From Paenimyroides baculatum (GTDB lineage: Bacteria; Bacteroidota; Bacteroidia; Flavobacteriales; Flavobacteriaceae), in the NCBI RefSeq assembly GCF_008629655.1, contig NZ_VWSG01000006.1, positions 1 through 64,000 on the forward strand: 64,000 nucleotides of DNA, in the 5' to 3' direction. Numbering within the stretch: the stretch's first letter is position 1; each line of letters begins with the position of its first letter. The position numbers were made by a program, and so were the translations under genes. Under the pieces are notes generated by a model. The model made no database searches and had not been told where the DNA came from. It saw only the letters and a program-made list of their open reading frames with translations. Below are positions 8,693 to 17,010 of this stretch, one piece after another.

Positions 8693-8725
8693 TTGTCAAG
8701 CTGAACTTGTTTCAGCTTCTCATTA
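8693..8725. repeat. Dispersed palindromic intergenic repeat (candidate)
   Basis: The sequence has an AAGCTGAA / TTCAGCTT stem (8698-8705 and 8711-8718) inside a GTCAAGCTGAACTTG context. It closely resembles an intergenic motif that, from memory, recurs through many Bacteroidota genomes (GTCATGCTGAACTTGTTTCAGCAT). It has compensating changes in both arms relative to that remembered consensus. Only one copy lies in this window. Confidence 0.5.
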
Positions 8726-8766
8726 GTTTAGCACAAGAAAAAAAATTAGAAAGTATAATCTAATAT

Positions 8767-10110
8767 TCAATATTCAGAATCATCTTCATCATTAAAATCC
8801 TTCAGAACATTTTTAGGCGAAATGCCGTATTTCAACAAATGATTTGTTTGCGACAAAATGTTTCCTCTACCATCTTTCAACTGATTTTGTGCTTTTAAGT
8901 ACGAATCTTGTGCTTGTTGGATTTGCTTGCCAACCTGTTCAAAACTTTTGGTGAAAAGAACTGTTTTTTCATAGATTTTTTCAGCTTGTTTTACAATTTT
9001 CTGTGCCGATTTATCTTGCTTGTCTTTATTCCATAAATCTGAAATCAACTTTAAACACGCAATTAAATTTGTCGGACTAATTAATAATATTCGCTTTTTG
9101 TATGCATCGTTCCACAAATTAGTATCGCTTTGCAACGCTAATAAATAAGCAGGTTCAATAGGAATGAATAACATAGTAAAATCCAATCCGTCAATTAAAT
9201 CGTTATAATTTTTCGCACTTAATTCATCAATATGTAAGCGTAAAGACTTTAAATGACTGTTAAGATAAATAGTTTGCTCTTCAGTGCTTTCGGTATTACA
9301 GTAAGCATCATAGGAATTCAGCGAAACCTTTGAATCTACAATGATAGAGCGGTTATTTGGTAAATCAATAATAATATCCGGACGTACATTTTTACCTTCG
9401 TTTGTAACCAAATTAGTCTGTGTACGGTATTCTCGATTCTTAACCAAGCCCGATTTTTGCAGTATATTTTCTAAAATCATTTCGCCCCAATCGCCTTGTT
9501 TTTTATGATTTGTTTTTAGTGCATTTGCCAAATTATTAGCTTCGGTACTAATTTTATTGGTTTGCAGCATCAATTCTTTAATGCGTTCGTCTAAAGAAAA
9601 TCTAATTTTCGATTCTTTGTCATACGTTTCTTCAACCTGTTTTTTAAAACGCTCGATATTTTCACTCAACGGTTGTAAAATAGCATCAATATTCTGTTTG
9701 TTGGCTGCGGTAAATCGTTCCGATTTTTCTTCCAATAATCTTTGGGCGATATTTTCAAACTGTAAAGTTGTCTGCTTGTGCAAATGTTCGATCTCTGTTT
9801 TCTGAAACAATAACTTTTCTTTTAAAACACTGTTTTCTGCTACAATATTTTGCTTTTCAGCTGTCAGTACTTTTAAATCATTAGTTAACGTAAGTTGATC
9901 TTGTTTGAAATGACCGATTTCATTAGATAAAATTTCGTTCCGAATTTTTAAATCTTGATTTAGGCTTTTTTGATGGAGTAACTGATCATTTGTCTGATTT
10001 ATAATGTTTTCAGAAGAAGTTAACGATCTTTTTAAATTAGCAGTTTTATAAAAAAAGTAGAAAGAAACTACACATAAAAAGACGATTGTGGATATTAAAA
10101 AGCCGGTCAT
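8767..10110 (-). CDS. rmuC: RmuC-family DNA recombination protein
   Basis: Membrane-anchored coiled-coil protein of the RmuC family, linked genetically to limiting recombination at inverted repeats; the C-terminal part carries a nuclease-like fold. A single N-terminal membrane helix (residues about 3-22) is followed by a long coiled coil (about 25-180). The conserved RmuC core follows: QGDWGEMILENIL, YRTQTNLV, VRPDIIIDLPNNRSIIVDSKVSL and FIPIEPAYLLAL. The ATG at 10110 is chosen over 10149 because a TATTTTTG promoter element lies between them and because this start puts the membrane helix at the N-terminus. The C-terminus is acidic. Confidence 0.88.
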   Translation of the reverse strand: MTGFLISTIVFLCVVSFYFFYKTANLKRSLTSSENIINQTNDQLLHQKSLNQDLKIRNEILSNEIGHFKQDQLTLTNDLKVLTAEKQNIVAENSVLKEKLLFQKTEIEHLHKQTTLQFENIAQRLLEEKSERFTAANKQNIDAILQPLSENIERFKKQVEETYDKESKIRFSLDERIKELMLQTNKISTEANNLANALKTNHKKQGDWGEMILENILQKSGLVKNREYRTQTNLVTNEGKNVRPDIIIDLPNNRSIIVDSKVSLNSYDAYCNTESTEEQTIYLNSHLKSLRLHIDELSAKNYNDLIDGLDFTMLFIPIEPAYLLALQSDTNLWNDAYKKRILLISPTNLIACLKLISDLWNKDKQDKSAQKIVKQAEKIYEKTVLFTKSFEQVGKQIQQAQDSYLKAQNQLKDGRGNILSQTNHLLKYGISPKNVLKDFNDEDDSEY

Positions 10111-10124
10111 ATTATATTTTATTA

Positions 10125-10132
10125 CAAAAATA
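10125..10132 (-). promoter_or_regulatory. -7 element (TATTTTTG) for the rmuC-like gene
   Basis: Read on the minus strand this is TATTTTTG, 15 bases before the ATG at 10110. It lies inside the longer frame from 10149, so it decides the start in favour of 10110. Confidence 0.55.
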
Positions 10133-10235
10133 AGTCTGAAAGGCGACATACTATGACGAATTTTTATTAATTTTAAAATATAAATTGCACGTTTGCCAAT
10201 ATGCTAGTTGGTTTAAACATTTAAAAAGAAATATT

Positions 10236-10742
10236 ATGAGAAAGATTTTATTAATGGCATCTTTAATGATTGCCGGTGGTGCTTTTGCACAAGACTACAA
10301 AAATTCAATTGGTATTCGTTTAGGTTCGGGGTATTACGACGCTGTTGGAGCTTCATTTAAAACGTTTATTACACAGCCTGGAGCTTTAGAGTTTAATTTA
10401 GGTATCAGACCTTATTCGGATTCTTATTGGAATGGGAAACATAAATGGACAAATGTTTCACTTTCTGGTGCGTATCAGCATCATTTTCCTATCGGAGATA
10501 TCGATGGATTTAAATGGTACGTTGGTGGTGGTTTGGTATTTGCCAACTCTTTTTCTGATCATAATGATTATTCAGGATTAAGTGTAGGGATTTTCCCAAC
10601 GGGTGGTGTAGATTATAAATTAAAAAGTGCACCATTTGCATTTTCTGTAGATTTACGTCCAACTGCTCATATTACAGAAGGAATAAATCATCATCACGGT
10701 TTTTTCTTTAATGGTGGAGTAACAGCTCGTTACACATTTTAA
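10236..10742 (+). CDS. Outer-membrane beta-barrel protein
   Basis: A 168-residue protein with a clear signal peptide (MRKILLMASLMIAGGAFAQ, cleaved after AFA-Q). The body alternates hydrophobic and polar residues and ends in an aromatic (VTARYTF), the signature of outer-membrane beta barrels. About eight strands are suggested by the length. No family-specific function can be assigned. The ATG at 10236 is chosen because the signal peptide begins there; an ATG 17 codons upstream adds a non-signal extension. It is transcribed alone and followed by a terminator. Confidence 0.8.
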   Translation: MRKILLMASLMIAGGAFAQDYKNSIGIRLGSGYYDAVGASFKTFITQPGALEFNLGIRPYSDSYWNGKHKWTNVSLSGAYQHHFPIGDIDGFKWYVGGGLVFANSFSDHNDYSGLSVGIFPTGGVDYKLKSAPFAFSVDLRPTAHITEGINHHHGFFFNGGVTARYTF

Positions 10743-10764
10743 TTTTAGATCGAAATACAAAAGA

Positions 10765-10800
10765 ACAAGCGTAATTATTTAAAATTACGCTTGTTTTATT
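10765..10800 (+). terminator. Terminator of the outer-membrane protein gene
   Basis: ACAAGCGTAATT / AATTACGCTTGT 12-bp stem followed by TTTATTT, about 22 bases past the stop. Confidence 0.8.
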
Positions 10801-10871
10801 TAAGCTGATTTATTTTTAACAAAAACATTTGGTAATAGCTTTATTTTTTATATATTTCGAAAAAATAAGCT

Positions 10872-11258
10872 ATGAAAACAAAATTTGATATAGAGTATCC
10901 TATAACCGCATCGCCGCAGTTATTGTATCAGTATATTTCAACGCCTTCTGGACTTTCAGAATGGTTTGCAGACAACGTAAATTCGCGTGGAGAATTTTTT
11001 ACTTTTATTTGGGGTGACAGCGAAGAAAAAGCAAAACTAGTTACCAAAAAAACCGATGAAAAAGTGAAATTTCGCTGGTTGGAAGAAGACGAAGCAGAAA
11101 CAGACTACTTTTTTGAGTTACGAATTGTTTTAGACGAACTTACAAAAGACGTGACCTTAATGGTAACCGATTTTGCCGAAGACAACGAGATAAAAGATCA
11201 AACGCAATTGTGGGATAACCAAATTGCCGATTTGAAAAAAGTGTTAGGGTCTGCATAA
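10872..11258 (+). CDS. START-like domain protein (AHSA1-like SRPBCC fold)
   Basis: A 128-residue protein with the SRPBCC pattern: FDIEYPITASPQLLYQYIS at the N-terminus, the LSEWFADNV segment typical of AHSA1/START_2 proteins, a central FRWLEEDEAETDYFFELRI strand pair and a C-terminal helix. Members are common single-copy genes in Flavobacteria, usually annotated only as START-like. It is rather acidic and has no signal peptide, so it is likely cytoplasmic. Function unknown; ligand binding is the family expectation. Confidence 0.82.
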   Translation: MKTKFDIEYPITASPQLLYQYISTPSGLSEWFADNVNSRGEFFTFIWGDSEEKAKLVTKKTDEKVKFRWLEEDEAETDYFFELRIVLDELTKDVTLMVTDFAEDNEIKDQTQLWDNQIADLKKVLGSA

Positions 11259-11267
11259 TTAAAGCCT

Positions 11268-11275
11268 TATATTTG
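11268..11275 (+). promoter_or_regulatory. -7 element (TATATTTG) for the class IV aminotransferase gene
   Basis: TATATTTG fits TAnnTTTG and lies 26 bases before the ATG at 11302. Its last base is the first base of the hairpin that ends the preceding gene. Confidence 0.55.
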
Positions 11276-11301
11276 CTCTGAAAATTTCAGAGCTTTTTTT
11301 T
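11275..11301 (+). terminator. Hairpin abutting the aminotransferase start codon
   Basis: GCTCTGAAA / TTTCAGAGC stem followed by eight Ts that run into the ATG at 11302. It looks like the terminator of the START-like gene, yet it overlaps the next gene's promoter and leader. Confidence 0.65.
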
Positions 11302-12138
11302 ATGATTAATTTTAACGGGAATTTAGTAGCACAATCAAACGAAAATATTGAACAAAACAGAGGTTTTTTATATGCCGATGCCGTTTTTGAAACACTAAAG
11401 GTTTTAGACGGAAAAGTACTTTTTTTAGAAGATCATTATTTTAGACTAATGGCATCTATGCGTATTTTGCGTATGGAAATTCCGCTTGAATTTACGTTAG
11501 AATATCTTGAAAGCGAGATTTTAAAAACCATAAACGCATTAAACTTAAACAATGCACGCGTTCGATTGACTGTTTTTAGAAACGGAGAGGGCAGATACCA
11601 GCCCGAACAAAGAACCGTAAGTTTTGTAATTGTTGCAGAAAGTACGGGAGCTGTGTATATAAATACTGTAGGTAAATATGAAGTAGAACTTTTTAAAGAT
11701 TTTCACGTATCAAAACATTTGTTAAGTACTTTAAAAACCACCAGTTGTTTAATTAATATTACTGCCAGCATTTTTGCACAGGAAAATGATTACGAAAACT
11801 GCTTGCTGATCAACGATGAAAAAAATGTAATAGAAGCCATTAACGGAAACATCTTTGTAATAAAAGACAATGTTATAAGTACACCACCAATCGCTGATGG
11901 ATGTAAAAATGGAATTATCAGAAAGAAATTAATTGAAATTATAAATAAAACGGAAAATTTAACATTTGAAGAACGTTCAATTTCACCTTTTGAATTACAG
12001 AAAGCAGATGAAATTTTTATAACCAATATTGCTGTAGGAATTCAATCGGTTACGCAATATCGCAAGAAAATGTTTGCAAATACAATTGCAAATAGTTTAC
12101 TGATGAAACTGAACGCTCAAATAAAATTTAATTCATAA
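11302..12138 (+). CDS. Class IV PLP-dependent aminotransferase (PabC/IlvE-like)
   Basis: Fold-type IV PLP enzyme, 278 residues. The likely PLP lysine is Lys145 in LLSTLKTTSCL, and the cofactor-binding Glu178 lies in NVIEAINGNIFVI, matching the E-x-x-x-x-N pattern of the family. An N-terminal RGFLYADAVFETLKV is typical. Length and sequence fit aminodeoxychorismate lyase (folate pathway) better than branched-chain or D-amino-acid aminotransferase, but the split is not safe from sequence alone. The 3' end overlaps the convergent yqgE by 11 bases. Confidence 0.82.
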   Translation: MINFNGNLVAQSNENIEQNRGFLYADAVFETLKVLDGKVLFLEDHYFRLMASMRILRMEIPLEFTLEYLESEILKTINALNLNNARVRLTVFRNGEGRYQPEQRTVSFVIVAESTGAVYINTVGKYEVELFKDFHVSKHLLSTLKTTSCLINITASIFAQENDYENCLLINDEKNVIEAINGNIFVIKDNVISTPPIADGCKNGIIRKKLIEIINKTENLTFEERSISPFELQKADEIFITNIAVGIQSVTQYRKKMFANTIANSLLMKLNAQIKFNS

Positions 12139-12688
12139 CGGGATCTTCAGGGGCATTCGCCCAAATAATAAACTCATCCCCAAGATCAATCATCAACTCT
12201 TTCCATAATTTGGAAGGAGTTTTTTCTAACAAATGATCAGTAAACTGGTTTTCAATACAAGTCCAGGCTTTTTCGCTGATTTCTTCTAGCAGCTGATTTT
12301 CTTCCCAACCGCTGTATCCCAAGAAAAAACGAATGTCTGTCTGTGCCACCTTATTGCTTTTTAAAAGATCGAATAAAGCTTCGTAATCGCCACCCCAGAA
12401 GATACCGTCTTTAATTTCGATACTGTTCGGGATAAGCGAAGGAATGGTGTGCAGAAAATACAGATTGTCTTGTTCCACGGGACCTCCGTTGAAAATTCTG
12501 AAATTGGTATGCGCTTCGGGAATAATGTCTTGTAACGACAAATTTAAAGGCTTGTTTAAAATAAAACCTACGCTTCCTTTCGCGTTGTGTTCAGCTAATA
12601 GTAAAACCGTTCTACTAAAAACTGCGTCTAATAAAATCGAAGAATCAGATATTAATAGCTTTCCTTTAGTGGGTGTTAGCTGTTTCAT
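12128..12688 (-). CDS. YqgE/AlgH family protein
   Basis: 186-residue member of the UPF0301 (YqgE/AlgH) family, named after a Pseudomonas alginate regulator but of unknown biochemical role. Family motifs are clear: KGKLLISDSSILLDAVFSRTVLLLAEHN, GSVGFILNKPL, a central FNGGPVEQDNLYFLH and FFLGYSGWEENQLLEEI. It is convergent with and overlaps the aminotransferase gene. HU lies upstream on the same strand, but a terminator separates them. Confidence 0.92.
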   Translation of the reverse strand: MKQLTPTKGKLLISDSSILLDAVFSRTVLLLAEHNAKGSVGFILNKPLNLSLQDIIPEAHTNFRIFNGGPVEQDNLYFLHTIPSLIPNSIEIKDGIFWGGDYEALFDLLKSNKVAQTDIRFFLGYSGWEENQLLEEISEKAWTCIENQFTDHLLEKTPSKLWKELMIDLGDEFIIWANAPEDPVMN

Positions 12689-12712
12689 AAAAATTTTTAT
12701 TTAAAAATAAAT

Positions 12713-12749
12713 AAAAAAATAAAAAAAACCACGCTTTGCAGGTGGTTTT
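12713..12749 (-). terminator. Terminator of the HU gene
   Basis: AAAACCAC / GTGGTTTT stem about 20 bases past the HU stop on the minus strand, followed there by a long T run. Confidence 0.8.
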
Positions 12750-12769
12750 TCATTATTTGTAAAAGAAAA

Positions 12770-13075
12770 TTATTTTTTCTTTTTAGCTGCAGCTTTAACT
12801 GGTGTATTAACAGCACCATCTAAATCAGCACCCGCTTTAAATTTAACTACTTTTTTAGCAGCAATTTTAATAGATTTTCCAGTTTGTGGATTTCTTCCTT
12901 CTCTTTCAGCTCTTTCAGAAACTGACCATGAACCAAAACCTACTAAAGAGATTTTTTCACCGTTAGTTAATGTTTGACCTACATTCTTTAAAAATGATTC
13001 TAATGCTGATTTAGCAGCAGCTTTAGTGATTCCTGCATCTTCCGCAATTGCGTCGATTAATTGTGTTTTGTTCAT
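12770..13075 (-). CDS. HU-family DNA-binding protein
   Basis: Histone-like dimeric DNA-bending protein, 101 residues. It starts MNKTQLIDAIAEDAGITK and contains the HU core VGFGSWSVSERAEREGRNPQTG, where the beta-arm Pro (NPQTG) intercalates into DNA. The C-terminus adds a short Lys/Ala tail (VKAAAKKKK), a lysine-rich extension seen in some Bacteroidota HU proteins. It has its own strong promoter and terminator. HupB cannot be told from other paralogues, so no symbol is given. Confidence 0.94.
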   Translation of the reverse strand: MNKTQLIDAIAEDAGITKAAAKSALESFLKNVGQTLTNGEKISLVGFGSWSVSERAEREGRNPQTGKSIKIAAKKVVKFKAGADLDGAVNTPVKAAAKKKK

Positions 13076-13110
13076 AATAATTTTTTTATTTGAGTTAATC
13101 TTAACATATA

Positions 13111-13140
13111 CAAATTTAAAAGTTAAATTGATTTACACAA
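13111..13140 (-). promoter_or_regulatory. Promoter of HU: TTG, 19-base spacer, TAAATTTG
   Basis: On the minus strand TTG (13140-13138) is followed after 19 bases by TAAATTTG (13118-13111). Both Bacteroidota sigma-A elements are present at the expected spacing, 35 bases before the HU ATG. Confidence 0.7.
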
Positions 13141-13192
13141 CTTTTTTTTATAAAAAAGTGCGAAAAATAACAAAAAAACGCTACTAAAATGG

Positions 13193-14137
13193 TTAATTAC
13201 AGCTTGCATTGTCAGAAAATTGCATTCCGTTAAGCAATTCTGCGGTCTTCATTTTCTTTTTTCCGGGGAACTGTAACGACAAAATTTCGATAAAACCATC
13301 GTTCGTTGCAATGCGAATGGTCTTTTTTGCAGCGATAAATTTGCCTGGTTTAAAATTGTGTTTTTCTATAGTATAAGTAACATCGTGAATTTTAATATTG
13401 TATTCGTTACCATTATCGGTTAAAATAGTGTAAGCCGACGGATACGGATTTAACCCACGAATTAAATTGTACACTTCTTTGCTTGATTTGTTGAAATCGA
13501 TTTTACAGTTTTCGCGGTTTAATTTATAAGCCGTTTTTGTTTCTTCGGCAGGTTGAATGGTGGTTTTAACCTGATTACTTTCAATTAACTTTAATGTTTC
13601 AACAACCGTTTCGGCTCCTAAAAGCATCAGTCTATCATGTAATTCGCCTGCAGTTTCTTCTACCGATATATTGGTTTCACTCTTTAAAATAACAGCACCG
13701 GTATCAATTTTTTCATCAATAAAAAAGGTAGATACGCCTGTTTTTTCTTCTCCATTAATAATTGCCCAATTTATTGGTGCCGCACCGCGATAATCGGGTA
13801 ATAAAGACGCATGTAGGTTAAACGTACCTAATTTTGGCATTTGCCATACTGCTTTTGGCAACATTCTAAATGCTACAACAATTTGCAAGTTGGCGTTTAA
13901 TGCGGCTAATTCTGCCAGAAAATCTTCTGATTTTAAATTGGTCGGCTGTAAAACTTTCAAATTGTTTTCTTCTGCATAAACTTTAACGGCAGACTGGTTT
14001 AATTTTTGCCCGCGACCAGCCGGTTTATCCGGAGCTGTTATAACCGCAGCAATTTCATAGTTGTTTTTTAAAATAGTATCTAAAATTCCCACCGCAAAAT
14101 CGGGTGTTCCCATAAAAACAATTCGTAATTTTTCCAT
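13193..14137 (-). CDS. fmt: Methionyl-tRNA formyltransferase
   Basis: Formylates initiator Met-tRNA using 10-formyl-THF. The N-terminal formyltransferase domain has the hallmark SLLPDYRGAAPINW at residues 111-124, preceded by Asn107 and His109, and the catalytic aspartate in KIDTGAVI (Asp145). The C-terminal tRNA-binding domain holds GLNPYPSAYT. The 314-residue length is normal. The start codon overlaps the recQ stop by one base (TAATG), so the two are translationally coupled. Confidence 0.96.
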   Translation of the reverse strand: MEKLRIVFMGTPDFAVGILDTILKNNYEIAAVITAPDKPAGRGQKLNQSAVKVYAEENNLKVLQPTNLKSEDFLAELAALNANLQIVVAFRMLPKAVWQMPKLGTFNLHASLLPDYRGAAPINWAIINGEEKTGVSTFFIDEKIDTGAVILKSETNISVEETAGELHDRLMLLGAETVVETLKLIESNQVKTTIQPAEETKTAYKLNRENCKIDFNKSSKEVYNLIRGLNPYPSAYTILTDNGNEYNIKIHDVTYTIEKHNFKPGKFIAAKKTIRIATNDGFIEILSLQFPGKKKMKTAELLNGMQFSDNASCN

Positions 14138-16035
14138 TATAATTTTATGTATGTGGCATTTTTGTAAAGATATTCGCCTTCTTCGGTCAATTCTTTTAAT
14201 GCTTGTGCTAAATAATTTGATTTGTGGATGAACATCGACTTTAAATCGGTCAATTCAAAAATATGATCTTTTGGATATTTTTTGAGTTCCGTTTTAATTT
14301 CGTCGATTAAAATGCTGCTGTTTTTTGATTTTTTATTTTGAATACAAGTAGAGCATTTACCGCAGTCTTCGTTGTAATCTTCGTCGAAATAATTTAAAAG
14401 AATTTTATTTTTACAAACGTTTGTATTCGTAACATATTGCAGCATCGCCTTAAATTGCTGATCTTTTATAGCATTAAACTGCGTAAGGTTTTTTGCAACG
14501 CGGTTAATGGTAATATCGTCTTCTCGTATTTCGGTTAAAATAACGTTGGTATCGTTTGGAGCCTGTACAAAAGTGCAAAATCCCTTTAAAACCCACGATT
14601 CTATGGTTTCGATAATTTTTTGATTGGGCATTTTTGTATGTTTCGATAAAACATCGATATCAATTGCCGTTTCGCCGTCTTGAATGCCGCGGTAATGATG
14701 CAAGATGCTTAAAAACAAAATTTCTTCTAACGAATGATTGCTGAAATAGGCAATGGCATCGTTTGAATTTATTAAGAAATGAATGTAGTTTTTGTACTTA
14801 AAGGCTTGTTCAAAACTTAAAACCGACTGTCGATCTAAAAATTCAAACGCATGAAAAGTTTTGCTTACCGGTAAATTGTATTTCTGACAAAAATCTTTAA
14901 AGTTAAAACGAATAGTTTCGTTAAAACCTTCGCCATAAGCAATTTGAAAATGATTTACGAAACGTTTGTACACCATTTTTACAAAGTCGATTTCCAAATT
15001 GTTCAGCTCGTGAAAACCTTTTGCCTGATTGATACTGTTCGAACTCAACAATAAGGTTGCAAACGCCTTTTCGCCATCGCGACCTGCACGACCTGCTTCC
15101 TGATAATAACTTTCCAAGTTATCGGGAATGTGTAAATGAATTACATTGCGAACATTTGGTTTGTCAATTCCCATTCCAAAAGCATTGGTGGCTACCATAA
15201 CCAGAACGGTTTCGTTTAGCCAATCGTTTAGTTTTTGTTTTTTCGATTTAAAATCTAAACCACCGTGAAAAAAATCGGCAGAAATTCCGTACGATTTTAA
15301 ATTCTGAGCAACTTCAATAGTAGCTTTTCTGCTTTTTACATAGATAATTGCCGGTGAAGGATTTTTTTTAAGGATTTGAAACAACAATTCCTCTGAATTT
15401 TCTTGCTGATAAACACCGTAATACAATTCGTTTCTTAAAAAAGTCTTTTTAAAAACTTTTGGATTTTTAAGTTGAAGAATGTTTATGATATCTTCTTGAA
15501 CACGATTGTTTGCCGATGCTGTAAGTGCGATAAACGGAACGGTTGGAAGCCACTCTTTTAACTTGCCGATTTCTAAATAAGCCGGACGAAAATCATGTCC
15601 CCATTGCGATATGCAGTGCGCTTCGTCAATAGCAACTAAATTTATAGGTAACTGAATGATTCTGCTTAAAATCCATTCGTTTTTTAAACGTTCGGGTGCA
15701 ATGTATAGAAATTTGTAGTTTCCGTATTGCGAATTATCCAACAAATTCGAAATATCTTCTGTTGATAAATTTCCCGATATGGATAAAGCCTTAATGTTTC
15801 GACTTTTTAACTGATTGATCTGATCTTCAATTAAAGCAATTAAAGGCGAAATTACCAGACAAATTCCATCGGTCATTAAAGCCGGTATCTGAAAGCAAAT
15901 ACTTTTTCCGCCGCCGGTTGGCAGCAAAGCAAGGGTATCGTTTCCCTGAAAAACCGATTCTATTATTTCTTCCTGCGGAATTCTAAAAGAATCATAACCC
16001 CAATGTTTTTTTAAAATATGTACAGCTTCAAACAA
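14137..16035 (-). CDS. recQ: ATP-dependent DNA helicase, RecQ family
   Basis: 3'-5' superfamily 2 DNA helicase, 632 residues. Walker A TGGGKS is at 40-45 and the DEAH box at 137-140. It is followed by the RecQ-specific aromatic-rich loop CISQWGHDFRPAY. Motif VI is YYQEAGRAGRDG. A zinc-binding region has four cysteines (C-x-n-C-G-K-C-S-T-C). No HRDC domain is obvious at the C-terminus; a winged-helix RQC segment is plausible. It is shorter than E. coli RecQ style proteins with HRDC and resembles the short Bacteroidota paralogues. It is coupled to fmt downstream. Confidence 0.92.
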   Translation of the reverse strand: MFEAVHILKKHWGYDSFRIPQEEIIESVFQGNDTLALLPTGGGKSICFQIPALMTDGICLVISPLIALIEDQINQLKSRNIKALSISGNLSTEDISNLLDNSQYGNYKFLYIAPERLKNEWILSRIIQLPINLVAIDEAHCISQWGHDFRPAYLEIGKLKEWLPTVPFIALTASANNRVQEDIINILQLKNPKVFKKTFLRNELYYGVYQQENSEELLFQILKKNPSPAIIYVKSRKATIEVAQNLKSYGISADFFHGGLDFKSKKQKLNDWLNETVLVMVATNAFGMGIDKPNVRNVIHLHIPDNLESYYQEAGRAGRDGEKAFATLLLSSNSINQAKGFHELNNLEIDFVKMVYKRFVNHFQIAYGEGFNETIRFNFKDFCQKYNLPVSKTFHAFEFLDRQSVLSFEQAFKYKNYIHFLINSNDAIAYFSNHSLEEILFLSILHHYRGIQDGETAIDIDVLSKHTKMPNQKIIETIESWVLKGFCTFVQAPNDTNVILTEIREDDITINRVAKNLTQFNAIKDQQFKAMLQYVTNTNVCKNKILLNYFDEDYNEDCGKCSTCIQNKKSKNSSILIDEIKTELKKYPKDHIFELTDLKSMFIHKSNYLAQALKELTEEGEYLYKNATYIKL

Positions 16036-16069
16036 AATGCGGTGTTTTTTCTTTAAAAATAAAGAAAAA

Positions 16070-16603
16070 TTATAAATTATTCAATATAAAAGTAATTCTT
16101 GTATCCAAATTAGCTTTTGGTACTTCGGTTAGCTGGTAACCGTAGCTTTCGTAAGTTTCTACCAAATGGTTATGGATCAGTTTTGCCTGTTCAAAATTCT
16201 CGTATCGTTCGTTATCGCTCACATAAATATCTTCCCAAGGCGGCAATATAAAAATTTTGGTGTAACGGTGGTTTTTGCAGGCGTCATCAAAAAATGCAGG
16301 ATAGGCGTCGCCAATGTAATGCATGTACGCTAATACATCGGGAATACCACGGTCTATAAAAACACAAGTTGTATCTTCTTTTACTGCGTTGTTAAACTGA
16401 TCTATACGTCCTTTTAAAAGTAATTCGCTAAACAAAAGCGGTTCTTTTAAAAACAATTGGTCAATGCCTGTTTTTTGGGCTTCTAAAGTAACCTGACGTG
16501 AAATTTCGGGATAACAAACGTATCCTTTTTCTGTAAGTGCGTTAATAATTGATGTTTTCCCTGAACCGGGACCGCCAATAAGTAAAATAGTTTTAGTATC
16601 CAC
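16070..16603 (-). CDS. AAA_28-like P-loop ATPase/kinase
   Basis: 177-residue P-loop NTPase. Walker A GGPGSGKTS lies at residues 9-17, and CVFIDRGIPDVLAYM is a likely Walker B and lid region. The shape matches AAA_28 (NadR kinase-like) proteins, which phosphorylate small molecules or are of unknown role. The gene is 34 bases upstream of recQ on the same strand and may share its transcript. Substrate not identifiable. Confidence 0.82.
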   Translation of the reverse strand: MDTKTILLIGGPGSGKTSIINALTEKGYVCYPEISRQVTLEAQKTGIDQLFLKEPLLFSELLLKGRIDQFNNAVKEDTTCVFIDRGIPDVLAYMHYIGDAYPAFFDDACKNHRYTKIFILPPWEDIYVSDNERYENFEQAKLIHNHLVETYESYGYQLTEVPKANLDTRITFILNNL

Positions 16604-16692
16604 CTTAAAAAATCAAAGGGCAAATTTACACAGAAAAATTAAATTGTATGTTCAATTAAAACGGATATTAGTATATTTACCTTAATCTAATG

Positions 16693-16700
16693 TATATTTG
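16693..16700 (+). promoter_or_regulatory. -7 element (TATATTTG) for the DUF493-DUF4290-murA operon
   Basis: TATATTTG fits TAnnTTTG and ends 16 bases before the ATG at 16717, in the divergent intergenic space. Confidence 0.6.
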
Positions 16701-16716
16701 TAGATAATTTTATTTT

Positions 16717-17004
16717 ATGGACAAGAAAACCGAAGAATTCTACGTACGCCTTAAAACCGAGTTAGATAATACAACCGAAAAGTGGCCTGCAGAATACCTA
16801 TATAAATTTATTGTTCCTGCCAGCGAAGAGAAAATTGCTTTGATAGAAAAAGCTTTTAATGATATGGGAGCAGTGATTACAACAAACAAATCTAAAAACG
16901 GAAACTACTCAAGTGTGTCAATAAACGTGGTTATGCCAAGTGCCGATGCTATTATTGACAAATACAAAGAAGTTTCAACTATAGAAGGAATTATTTCCTT
17001 ATAA
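16717..17004 (+). CDS. DUF493 family protein (YbeD-like)
   Basis: 95-residue protein with the ferredoxin-like DUF493 pattern: YLYKFIVPASEEKIALIEKAF, then alternating strands ending in SVSINVVMPSADAIIDKYKEVS. E. coli YbeD belongs to the same family, with a possible regulatory (ACT-like) role. It is the first gene of a tight operon with DUF4290 (6-base gap) and murA. Confidence 0.87.
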   Translation: MDKKTEEFYVRLKTELDNTTEKWPAEYLYKFIVPASEEKIALIEKAFNDMGAVITTNKSKNGNYSSVSINVVMPSADAIIDKYKEVSTIEGIISL

Positions 17005-17010
17005 TTTTTT

